Assembly (NCBI GenBank): GCA_007131535.1
Contig: SLQI01000008.1
Location: forward strand, 1 to 26,660
Direction: 5' to 3'
DNA: 26,660 bases
DNA from: Balneolales bacterium
GTDB taxonomy: Bacteria; Bacteroidota; Rhodothermia; Balneolales; Natronogracilivirgulaceae
The position numbers and the translations under genes were made by a program. Shown here in pieces: positions 16,991 to 23,970 of the stretch. Every line of letters starts with the position of its first letter. Within the stretch, counting starts at the first letter, position 1. The notes beneath the pieces are model-generated. The model was not told the origin of the DNA. It did not search any database and worked only from the letters and a program-made list of their open reading frames with translations.

Positions 16991-18208
16991 CTATTTAATC
17001 AGCATCATTCGGTTTGTTATAACTTCATTATCCGCCTGCAATCGATATAGATATACTCCCGATGTTATATTTGAACCATCAAAGCTAACCCTGTGAGTTC
17101 CGGCATCAACATCAGTGTTTACGAGTGTTTTTATATGCCTTCCAAGCAGTGAGTAGACACTTAATTCCACATAGGTATCCACGGGCACTTGGTATTCAAT
17201 CTTCGTCATCGAGTTAAAGGGATTCGGATAATTTTGGTTAAGGGCTACTCTACTTGGTATTTCAGAGTCTGGTCCAGTCTCAACTGATGTGATATTCTGC
17301 GGGAACGTCGTCCTCCCATCGGAATAAACAACCATTAATTCGGTCGCCGGCAGGTCTTGTTCAGTTGAAAGTTCAGCATAGCCGCTTATTATGGCAATGC
17401 CGGTAACATCAGCCTCAGCACCGGTATCTTCTTCAAAAGTATATAAGGGCGAATCGAACCCTGGGCACGTTCCTGTATCATGGTAATTAAACTCAAGAAT
17501 TCCGGTAGGGAAGTGAACATAATCCGCGGATGATTCACCAAAACTTAAATTTTCTGCATATATATTCCTTTGTTCTCCCCAAACATCTATTGTAGAGTAG
17601 TCGGTGACCGAGTGGAAAAATAATAGTGGCAGTTTATCGGCATCATCAGTTGATTTTTGCACTTCAAGTAGCTCTACTCCCAAATCAGTGTGTCCTCTCA
17701 GAATGCGGTAACTTTTTTCCACAACTTCTAAATCACCACGAATTATACCTGCATAACTCCCACTCTGCTCGATTGCCAGGTCATCTGAGTAAATAATTTC
17801 GTCCGACCCCGCAACGGTTAATATAATCGTAATTTTATCATCGACTGAAATATCGAAAAACTCAGTTGCCTCCTGATAAGAGAAATCGGCAATAACAGGA
17901 TCCCCATCAGAAGGGCTCTCATTCAAGTAAACATCTACATTAATAACTGCCGGATCAGCTGAACTATGCACCAACTGCAGTTCTGCATATTCAGGTTGCT
18001 CTTCTAATTCCCCCAATTCCTGGTTGGCATATTTCGAGTTTTTTTCAAAAGAATTGGAACCTGCATCAGGTGTTATAGCAATCGTAGCAAATATAATTAT
18101 TGATAGTCCGGTGATACGTAAACGTCTGCTATACAAGCATGTGACTTTAATGACTTCTGATATTCCGTAATTATACCAAAGTTTATTAGCGGTAGAGTAT
18201 ATTTTCAT
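16991..18208 (-). CDS. Secreted DUF4397-like protein with type IX sorting domain, 405 aa
   Basis: An acidic exported protein. A hydrophobic segment at about residues 32-47 (ITGLSIIIFATIAIT) follows a long basic n-region with RRLR and should act as signal peptide. Residues 75-165 match the DUF4397 pattern (LQLVHSSADPAVINVDVYLN), and a second, weaker copy starts near residue 192 (LPLLFFHSVTDYSTIDVW). The end is a type IX sorting domain (LNQNYPNPFNSMTKIEYQVP, LLGRHIKTL, TSGVYLYRLQAD). The start at 18208 is supported by a leader of about 42 bases from the predicted promoter. DUF4397 domains occur in surface proteins of unknown role. Its ECF promoter puts it in the same regulon as the WD40 protein and fecR-susCD. 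Confidence 0.88.
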   Translation of the reverse strand: MKIYSTANKLWYNYGISEVIKVTCLYSRRLRITGLSIIIFATIAITPDAGSNSFEKNSKYANQELGELEEQPEYAELQLVHSSADPAVINVDVYLNESPSDGDPVIADFSYQEATEFFDISVDDKITIILTVAGSDEIIYSDDLAIEQSGSYAGIIRGDLEVVEKSYRILRGHTDLGVELLEVQKSTDDADKLPLLFFHSVTDYSTIDVWGEQRNIYAENLSFGESSADYVHFPTGILEFNYHDTGTCPGFDSPLYTFEEDTGAEADVTGIAIISGYAELSTEQDLPATELMVVYSDGRTTFPQNITSVETGPDSEIPSRVALNQNYPNPFNSMTKIEYQVPVDTYVELSVYSLLGRHIKTLVNTDVDAGTHRVSFDGSNITSGVYLYRLQADNEVITNRMMLIK

Positions 18209-18984
18209 ATCATTTCCGTTTTCAAAACCAGTATTAATATTAATCCTTTTGATGTAGACGAGCTCACAGCACTTTACCCTGACATGGAATTTTTCAGAAT
18301 GTGGAAATATTTAAGCTTGATCAAAATAAGTGAGCTTGATCTATCGGCCCTGAAAAGGCGAACCTTTGCCATGTATTTCTACTGCGTTCATGCCCGCACA
18401 CTTAAAAATAATTTCAGCCCTGTCTTTGAATTTAAAATGGAGCTGCATGTGTTAAATTTTTGTATAGCAAAGAACAATGAGATTCTGAAATTTACCCCGT
18501 GAATGGGCTACTTGTATCAAACACGATAATTAGTTAGGATAGGACTTTCCTTTGTTCAACAAGAATATATGTACTTGACTTGATTCATTCTTTAGTATAT
18601 ACTTTTCAGTAGTTAGCTGTAGTTGAGATCGATAGGACATCACTGATATTCCATATTGCTTATACGCTTTGGAGCAATCAGTTAGGATTTTAATCACTTT
18701 TTCCAAATATATTAATCCCAATTAAAGCCTTTTTCAATTATTGATTATACGGGGCATCTTTTTAATATACCATGCATTGCATGTACAGTTTATACAGTTT
18801 TTATATTACCGGGATGATGCACCTATCTATCATTTTAATATAGCCAGTTACTTTATCTTTATCTTTACATTACCTCATTATTAATAATTGCCACAGGACT
18901 TGACAGCCACTTAAAATCTAAAATACCTTCACAACCTTAACTTAGACCGAATTAATTTGATCCCATAATTACGGCTACGTCACA
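18209..18984. other. Divergent intergenic region between secreted protein and sigma factor
   Basis: A long AT-rich spacer of 776 bases between two divergent genes. It holds the promoter at 18257-18279. Two poorer look-alikes lie further up on the minus strand: CTTTTCAGGGCC near 18345-18357 and GGGGTA near 18489-18494; both lack CGTCT at the right distance. A 63-codon frame at 18530-18721 needs a TTG start and has no RBS. No clear promoter for the sigma gene was found, and no GGGTA-N14-CGTCT on its strand, so autoregulation is not supported. Confidence 0.6.
18257..18279 (-). promoter_or_regulatory. Predicted ECF sigma promoter of the DUF4397 gene
   Basis: Minus-strand GGGTA at 18279-18275, fourteen bases, then CGTCT at 18260-18256. 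The bases before GGGTA (ATGTCA) differ from the other two sites apart from the shared TCA, so the core is conserved while the flanks are not, which is what a protein-binding site would show. Confidence 0.7.
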
Positions 18985-19560
18985 ATGTCTAATAACCAGC
19001 AACACCTTGTGAATAAAGTACAAGCAGGAGATGAGTATGCTTTTAAAAAGCTTTTCTTTTATTACTACGAAATTCTATGTAACTACGCTATAAAATTTAC
19101 AGAAAGCGAATATTTAGCTGAAGAAATCGTACAAGAAGTATTTGCCAATATTTGGGAAAAAAGATGTGACTGGCACCCAGACAATGTAAAAGCATGGTTA
19201 TTCACCACAACGCATAATAAAGCGCTCGACCATGTAAGGCACCGTCAGGTCAGAGAAAAGAACAGTTCCTATGTTCAAAGTATTTATGACTCTCAGGAGT
19301 ATGAGTCCCCGGAGCAATCACTCCAAACAAAATACTTCCAGGAAGCTGCTCAACAAGCGATCGCAGACCTTCCCCCAAGATGTCGTGATACCTACATCCT
19401 ACACCGGCAGGAAGGGTTTTCTTATTCAGAAATTGCCAATATAATGGGAGTATCTTTAAAAACCGTAGAAACGCAGATCTCCCGGGCACTCAAGCTACTC
19501 CGTGAGCAACTTAAAGATTATCTGCCTTTATTATCTTTGTTCATGCTCTTGTTCTTATAG
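18985..19560 (+). CDS. ECF sigma factor, FecI-like, 191 aa
   Basis: An RNA polymerase sigma factor of the extracytoplasmic-function class, Bacteroidota FecI-like group. Region 2 covers about residues 12-88 (AFKKLFFYYYEILCNYA, LAEEIVQEVFANIWEKR for the core-binding helix, and AWLFTTTHNKALDHVRHRQ for -10 recognition). Region 4 covers about 120-175 (LPPRCRDTYILHRQEGFSYS, helix-turn-helix EIANIMGVSLKTVETQISRA for -35 recognition). There is no extra domain beyond a short hydrophobic tail (LLSLFMLLFL). It is the only protein gene on the plus strand here. Its likely partner is the FecR at 14015-15151, and its likely targets are the three GGGTA-N14-CGTCT promoters close by; both links are inference from position. 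Confidence 0.96.
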   Translation: MSNNQQHLVNKVQAGDEYAFKKLFFYYYEILCNYAIKFTESEYLAEEIVQEVFANIWEKRCDWHPDNVKAWLFTTTHNKALDHVRHRQVREKNSSYVQSIYDSQEYESPEQSLQTKYFQEAAQQAIADLPPRCRDTYILHRQEGFSYSEIANIMGVSLKTVETQISRALKLLREQLKDYLPLLSLFMLLFL

Positions 19561-19897
19561 CTCTCTTTTACCGTGCTTATATTGAATAACATGCCAGACA
19601 AAGAACTGGCCTTTCACCTGACAACCTCCTTCAAATACGCTTCCCTATCGAAGTAATCTGCAAGGTGAATAAGATCGAGCAGTCTAATAATGAACACATG
19701 TTCCTGGTTTATCTATTACCCGGAAGAGAATGGACTTAAATTCATCCGGAAATAATCCGATTGCCATTTTCACAGTATAGCTGATTCGATTGCATCCCAT
19801 CAACCCTAACCTCGATATTCAGTCATTATACGTAATACAAAAATTTAACAGAACTGCATTCGGCTCCACTCCAACAATTTTCACCTCCATCATTCCC
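19561..19897. other. Gene-free spacer with a possible gene remnant
   Basis: No gene with a start and RBS is seen between the convergent ends of the sigma gene and the propeller lipoprotein gene. One plus-strand frame (about 19589-19740) stays open for 48 codons and reads protein-like (IRFPIEVICKVNKIEQ, MFLVYLLPGREW), so it may be the remnant of a gene, but it matches nothing I recognise. No terminator hairpin with T tract was found after the sigma gene. Confidence 0.4.
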
Positions 19898-21130
19898 CTA
19901 CATACCCATCACCGATAACTCGCCTCCGTCATTCAAAAGAATACCGGATTCCAGCGGTAAAACCGATAAGTTGTATGAAGCCTCACGTGCCTTTGAGCCG
20001 ATGTACCAGGAGCTGTCATCTGAGAGGTCGAGCAGGTAGAAATCATAGCGCTGTTCATAAACCGTATCTTCATAGGCAGGTTCACCTACTCGCTCACCCC
20101 GGGTTTGCACCTGTATTAACACCATAGAATCATCTGTTAGAGGCTGCATACTTACGAAACTGCCGGGGTCCATTTCAACACGCTTGCGGCCCTGGGCGTC
20201 GAAATAAATTGAACTGAGCAAAAACGGGCTGATTTGGTAGCTTTTTTGCAACTCACCGCTCTCGTCGTAAAGATAAATAAATGGGAAAGCATCAAACCAT
20301 ACTACAACTAACTGCTCTGCATTGCTGTATGCCACATTGCCCGTTTGTATCGCATCATACAACACGGTCGGGACATCGGTTTCGTAGGTTTCCCCGAATT
20401 GATGCATTGTTTCACCATCTGCATTGAGCAGGGTGATTAAACTTGAACCCGCATCCGGGTCATCTTCCATCGGGTTGAAATTACTGACTACAGCGAGATT
20501 TTTATCATCGGTAACAGCGACATTGTTAATGATCTGATCGGTAGGGATGCTCTGGTCATACTCACATGGTTCATGGTCGCATTTATATCTGTCGATCCGC
20601 ATGTCCTGCATCAATACGTAGAGTTCGTCGTTGTCTTCGGATACCGTAAGATCATACGGCAAAGAGAGCCGCCCGGGCCCTTCTCCGCCCTCTGCAATCA
20701 ACGTACTCTGCTGCGAGGCCAAATCAAACTGGTGTAATTGCCGGTTTTGAATATCAAGCAGCATAAGTTCGTTGCGGTTCAGGGGCTGTATCTCTCCATA
20801 GCCCAAGAACTTATATAACTTATGTACCTCAACGGACTCAGGATCATTTAAATAATTTCGCAAAACACCCAGATTTTCCGGAGGAGCCGGCATATCATCA
20901 AAATCGGAAGTGCGATCGATTGAAATATGATCCCGGTCGTGATAAGGCATAGCTTCTTTTTGAGGGTGCAATTCCTCGGAACCCTGCGGTTCTTCGCGTT
21001 CGTATGTAAAGATCGGGTCCGGATCCTCTTCGTGCTCCGTACTGCAGCTTATCAGTAAAAAAAACATGACCCATGCAGATAAGCCTTTAGCTGGTATTTG
21101 CAAACGTGATAATTTCTCCGGCATAAACAT
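19898..21130 (-). CDS. Six-bladed beta-propeller lipoprotein, 410 aa
   Basis: An exported lipoprotein of the Bacteroidota six-bladed propeller group. After a somewhat long n-region, the segment SAWVMFFLLISC gives a lipobox with Cys29. The first 60 mature residues are a very acidic, low-complexity linker (HEEDPDPIFTYEREEP). The propeller then begins, with GGEGPGRL at residues 148-155 and strands such as NELMLLDIQNRQLHQFD and DELYVLMQDMRIDRY before and after it. A CDHEPCEYD stretch holds two close cysteines that could form a disulfide. No catalytic motif is visible. It follows the short lipoprotein gene at 21430-21158 by 27 bases, so they likely share a transcript. Confidence 0.85.
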   Translation of the reverse strand: MFMPEKLSRLQIPAKGLSAWVMFFLLISCSTEHEEDPDPIFTYEREEPQGSEELHPQKEAMPYHDRDHISIDRTSDFDDMPAPPENLGVLRNYLNDPESVEVHKLYKFLGYGEIQPLNRNELMLLDIQNRQLHQFDLASQQSTLIAEGGEGPGRLSLPYDLTVSEDNDELYVLMQDMRIDRYKCDHEPCEYDQSIPTDQIINNVAVTDDKNLAVVSNFNPMEDDPDAGSSLITLLNADGETMHQFGETYETDVPTVLYDAIQTGNVAYSNAEQLVVVWFDAFPFIYLYDESGELQKSYQISPFLLSSIYFDAQGRKRVEMDPGSFVSMQPLTDDSMVLIQVQTRGERVGEPAYEDTVYEQRYDFYLLDLSDDSSWYIGSKAREASYNLSVLPLESGILLNDGGELSVMGM

Positions 21131-21157
21131 ATTCTTTCAGATTAGAAGTTTTAAATA

Positions 21158-21430
21158 TCAATCGGTGCGAGTGAGTTTTACGATTATATCTCTGCTTGCA
21201 CCGACTGTTCCGACTATCCACCCTTTATCTCTGTTTATAAAATAAACACCCTGTAAGAACTCCATTGGACGATCTCCAAACAACTCAGAATCCGGCGATT
21301 CCATAAGAATCATTTGGTAGTCGGCTGCTTGTAGGTTGATCTCGCCATTGTCCTTTCCTTCATCTTCTTCTGAACAGCTTATAAAGATAAAAGGTAGTAG
21401 TAACCACAGTTTTGCTTTTGATGACTTCAT
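21158..21430 (-). CDS. Short lipoprotein with a single Ycf48-like motif, 90 aa, probably truncated
   Basis: The signal peptide MKSSKAKLWLLLPFIFISCS holds a lipobox with Cys19. The mature part is only 71 residues and contains GVYFINRDKGWIVG, the repeating motif of Ycf48/photosystem II stability-factor-like propellers (usually .V.F.....GWAVG, present five to seven times in proteins of 300 residues or more). A single motif cannot form a propeller. After KLTRTD comes a stop and, 27 bases later, the next lipoprotein gene. It therefore looks like the front end of a Ycf48-like lipoprotein whose remainder was deleted, though a functional short lipoprotein cannot be ruled out. Confidence 0.65.
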   Translation of the reverse strand: MKSSKAKLWLLLPFIFISCSEEDEGKDNGEINLQAADYQMILMESPDSELFGDRPMEFLQGVYFINRDKGWIVGTVGASRDIIVKLTRTD

Positions 21431-21523
21431 ATTATGAAATGTTTTGTTCTAATAAACTAGCATTTCAGCTTTTCAATATTCCGATTGAGATCTTAGAACA
21501 TTATCCTCTCTTTTTCAGGCGCC

Positions 21524-21658
21524 TTACGTTAGCTGTCTGATCTTGTTTCGTGTTAGTTGTTGATTCATATTTTCATCGTTCAACATGCCATTTCGCACCG
21601 CCTCCACACCAAACTCTTGCTTGAGCTCTTCGATCTTAGTTTTTAAAACTTCTCTCAT
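21524..21658 (-). CDS. Possible small helical protein, 44 aa
   Basis: A short open frame from ATG at 21658 to TAA at 21526-21524. The sequence starts MREVLKTKIEELKQEFGVEA and goes on charged and helix-forming, with normal codon use, unlike random antisense frames here. There is no clear Shine-Dalgarno, which is common in this group. No family recognised. It lies 93 bases upstream of the short lipoprotein gene, in the same direction. It could also be the remnant of a longer gene. Confidence 0.35.
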   Translation of the reverse strand: MREVLKTKIEELKQEFGVEAVRNGMLNDENMNQQLTRNKIRQLT

Positions 21659-22121
21659 AATTGCAGGGTTATGGGTTTCGGTTGATCTATCCTGCGTTTA
21701 CCCCTGCATCAAAAGATAAATCGGAACAGTACGATCACCGCTCCGAATTGATTTTAATTAATCGCTTGGTATGCTAATAAATAATGTTCTTACACGCAAC
21801 CATTTATGGAATTTATGTTTAGTCAGGTGATGTATCCGATGGAAAAGCGGTGAGGGAATCTAAATTCTGAATGTGCTGGAGCTCGCAAATCGTGCGCCGC
21901 ACAACGTCAATCAAAATAGCTCCAACTTAGGCTGAGTCGTGTTTTTAGTTGAACTTTGAACCTGGAACCTTGAACTGCCTTTTGGTCTCCCAATAGTAGT
22001 AAAAAACAAATCAGACAATTGACACACGAACACAGCTTCCCTTCGGCTGTTTTGATTTTTTATTCATCGCACTTGACAAATGCAGGTAAAACCCAATATA
22101 TTTGGGTTCTGTAACAATCAC
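21659..22121. other. Gene-free spacer before tRNA-Val
   Basis: AT-rich, no gene recognised. A short repetitive piece (TGAACTTTGAACCTGGAACC) begins at about 21952 and looks like a low-complexity intergenic repeat. A weak hairpin ACAGC/GCTGT at 22032-22050, followed by TTTGATTTTTT, could end a plus-strand transcript, but no gene precedes it on that strand. The tRNA promoter fills the right end. Confidence 0.5.
22073..22104 (+). promoter_or_regulatory. Promoter of tRNA-Val
   Basis: TTGACA at 22073-22078 and TATATTTG at 22097-22104 are 18 bases apart. The second box matches the Bacteroidota-type -7 consensus TAnnTTTG exactly and also serves as a usual -10. The mature tRNA starts 17 bases further on. 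Confidence 0.75.
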
Positions 22122-22196
22122 GGGTGATTAGCTCAGTTGGTTTAGAGCACCTGCCTTACAAGCAGGGGGTCAGTGGTTCGAGTCCACTATCACCCA
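22122..22196 (+). tRNA. tRNA-Val (anticodon TAC)
   Basis: A full cloverleaf is visible. The acceptor stem GGGTGAT (22122-22128) pairs with ATCACCC (22189-22195), followed by discriminator A. The D arm carries GCTCAGTTGGTTTAGAGC. The anticodon stem CCTGC/GCAGG encloses CTTACAA, giving anticodon TAC at 22157-22159, which reads valine GUA and probably other GUN codons. The T arm is GTGGTTCGAGTCCAC. CCA is not encoded. It stands alone with its own promoter and terminator. Confidence 0.97.
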
Positions 22197-22203
22197 CTTT
22201 TAG

Positions 22204-22248
22204 AAAGCCTTGTTGCGCAATATGATATAGCGTGACAAGGCTTTTTTT
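22204..22248 (+). terminator. Rho-independent terminator of tRNA-Val
   Basis: A ten-base stem AAAGCCTTGT (22204-22213) with ACAAGGCTTT (22235-22244) and a 21-base loop runs into seven T (22242-22248). It starts eight bases after the tRNA. Confidence 0.85.
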
Positions 22249-22319
22249 GTTTTGGGAAGGAGAGTCTCTCAGATAGCTGACATGCCGATATACTTGTTCG
22301 TGAACTATATAGAAAGGCT

Positions 22320-23354
22320 TTAGAGCTCATATCTTATAAGAGAAGCTGCATCCTGGCTGATTACGTAAACAAATTGATCATCCTGACTTACGGCGATCTG
22401 AAATGCACCTCCGGTATGTTCTTGCAATTTGTAACGGTTTTTAATCCGGCCATTATGATCAACTTGATATACTACAGGTGCATAATCTTCGGTGAAATTG
22501 ACAATGTTGAGCACATAGAGATATTGACCCGTTACAGCTAAATCGCTGATGTATTGCATATTCAATACCGGGGAAATACCCGACTGTTGATCGAAATAGT
22601 AATTTTCGACAAGCTCTTTTCGCTCCACTTCAAAAGAGAAGGCTTTCATCTCCCAGTTCCTGTCGATAAGGTATAGCTTCGGATAGGCCGTCATCGCAAC
22701 CCAAAGATAATCATCGTTTGAGATTACATTGGCAATATTGGTAAAATAGTCCGGCACTTGTCTGTTTTCAGCTTGCTGAGGGATTTCCTGCATTATCGGC
22801 CCCATCTCGGAAACTGGTGAGTGTGTGCTGCCAAGAGAATCCGCCGGTGTACCATCTTTATCAAATGTAGCAATTAACGTCTCTCCGGAGCCCGCCGTAG
22901 ATGAAACCAGCATATCTTCAAAAACCGTTTGGTATGTAAATGGAAGCTCGCCGGTATCAATTGGATAGCTATCTGCAAAACCGTCTTCAAAGTTAAATTT
23001 ACTAAATCTTGAAAGCCCCTGGTCAAAAGTGTACAATGAACCTCCGGAAAGATGAAGCGAGTTGATTACCAAAAACTCTCCCGGCCCGGGGCCCCCGGCC
23101 CCTAACTGATCTAAAAGCTCACCTTCCGGATTAAACACTTTAAGCGAATAATCCCCATTATCCGCTACAATAATACGGTGCGGATCTTCACTAACAACAA
23201 GCTGTCCCGGCTGCAGCAGCTTTTGACTCTCATAATCGACCAAAACCTCATGCTCGGTCAGCGGAGTTGTGGTATACTCTGCGATATCGGTTTCGGTAGA
23301 CTCGCAGGATATAAGCCACACAACGAGCCCGGTAAGTAAGATCCGTGAATTCAT
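22320..23354 (-). CDS. Six-bladed beta-propeller lipoprotein, 344 aa
   Basis: The third propeller lipoprotein of the window and the most typical one. The signal peptide MNSRILLTGLVVWLISC gives lipidated Cys17. NHL-like strands follow, with HRIIVADNGDYSLKVFNPEG and LLDQLGAGGPGPGEF (GPGPGE at about 88-93), the group's hallmark, then SLYTFDQGLSRFSKFNFEDG and, near the end, DDQFVYVISQDAASLIRYEL closing the last blade. Length is usual for the group. No catalytic residues are evident; a sensory or binding role at the cell surface is likely but unproven. It has no co-directional close neighbour: 616 bases of repeat-rich spacer lie upstream, and the divergent tRNA-Val transcript ends just beyond its stop. 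Confidence 0.88.
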   Translation of the reverse strand: MNSRILLTGLVVWLISCESTETDIAEYTTTPLTEHEVLVDYESQKLLQPGQLVVSEDPHRIIVADNGDYSLKVFNPEGELLDQLGAGGPGPGEFLVINSLHLSGGSLYTFDQGLSRFSKFNFEDGFADSYPIDTGELPFTYQTVFEDMLVSSTAGSGETLIATFDKDGTPADSLGSTHSPVSEMGPIMQEIPQQAENRQVPDYFTNIANVISNDDYLWVAMTAYPKLYLIDRNWEMKAFSFEVERKELVENYYFDQQSGISPVLNMQYISDLAVTGQYLYVLNIVNFTEDYAPVVYQVDHNGRIKNRYKLQEHTGGAFQIAVSQDDQFVYVISQDAASLIRYEL

Positions 23355-23486
23355 GGTGATTTTTCAACCTCAACTTAATTACTATTCAAGTACGCCCAAT
23401 ATAGTAATTAAAAGTACCGTTTTATCCAACTACTGGTTTTAAATGAAAGATCAGAGAAAAGTGAAAGAGACCTGTTCCGATTAATT

Positions 23487-23688
23487 CGCAAATCTGAAAT
23501 CATTAATCTGCAAGCGTAAACCTCTCTGTATCAGCAATAATCTCGTTTCAAAATAATTTAAACTGCCGGTCGAGGGCGTCTCCGCCCCGACCCACTATTA
23601 CCCCGCGTCCTCGCGGATTTCGATTGACCAGCTTTTTTAAACCGCAAATCTGAAATCGTATAATCTGCAAGCGCAAACCTCTCTGTAT
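23487..23688 (+). repeat. Direct repeat pair of about 45 bp
   Basis: Copy one at 23487-23531 and copy two at 23643-23688 both start CGCAAATCTGAAATC and end AACCTCTCTGTAT. They differ by a few bases in the middle and by one base in length. The 111 bases between them hold the first copy of the second repeat type. Confidence 0.85.
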
Positions 23689-23934
23689 TATTAATGATGC
23701 TGTTCTTAAACCCGCAGGGTCCCTGTTTGTAGAAAACCCACCTTTCAGTAGACGAAGTGACAAAGCGAAAGAGTGAGACAGAGACAGAGTGAAGGAGGCT
23801 TACAGTACATACAGAGAGGGAGCTCTACTCTTAAATCCCTCTCTCCCTCACTCAATCTCTCAGTCTGTTCGCCGCTCAAACTGCCGGTCGAGGGCGCTTC
23901 CAGGCCGACTACCTGCGGACCACGCCCCGACCCA
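23560..23934 (+). repeat. Direct repeat pair AAACTGCCGGTCGAGGGCG with shared tail
   Basis: A 19-base identical head lies at 23560-23578 and again at 23878-23896. Both copies end in CGCCCCGACCCA, after 4 bases in the first and 26 in the second, so the second copy carries an extra internal segment. The layout interleaves with the other repeat pair. Confidence 0.8.
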
Positions 23935-23970
23935 ATATCCATCCGCATCAATCCGCGGCTCACTTTCCCA

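Larger units (their letters stand above)
23355..23970. other. Gene-free, repeat-rich spacer
   Basis: 616 bases without a credible gene. It holds two pairs of direct repeats (listed separately), a purine-rich low-complexity stretch around 23760-23800 (GAGTGAGACAGAGACAGAGT), and a nine-base hairpin AGAGAGGGA/TCCCTCTCT at 23813-23844. Frames of about 70 to 150 codons cross this region, but they are built from the low-complexity sequence and look non-coding. It separates the large secreted protein gene from the propeller lipoprotein gene. Confidence 0.7.

Noticed and set aside
18340..18500. Two further ECF-promoter look-alikes (TTTTCAGGGCC and GGGGTA on the minus strand)
   Set aside because: Neither has CGTCT fourteen bases downstream, so they do not meet the pattern of the other three.
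18530..18721. Open frame of 63 codons on the minus strand in the sigma/secreted-protein spacer
   Set aside because: Needs a TTG start, has no Shine-Dalgarno, and no recognised motif.
18900..18984. TTGACA at 18900-18905 as promoter of the sigma gene
   Set aside because: No acceptable -10 or TAnnTTTG box at the right distance.
22122..22320. tRNA-Val as an integration site of a mobile element
   Set aside because: No integrase, and no copy of the tRNA 3' end elsewhere in the window.
23487..23934. Possible CRISPR array
   Set aside because: Only two copies of each repeat, unequal spacing, interleaved families, and no cas genes.
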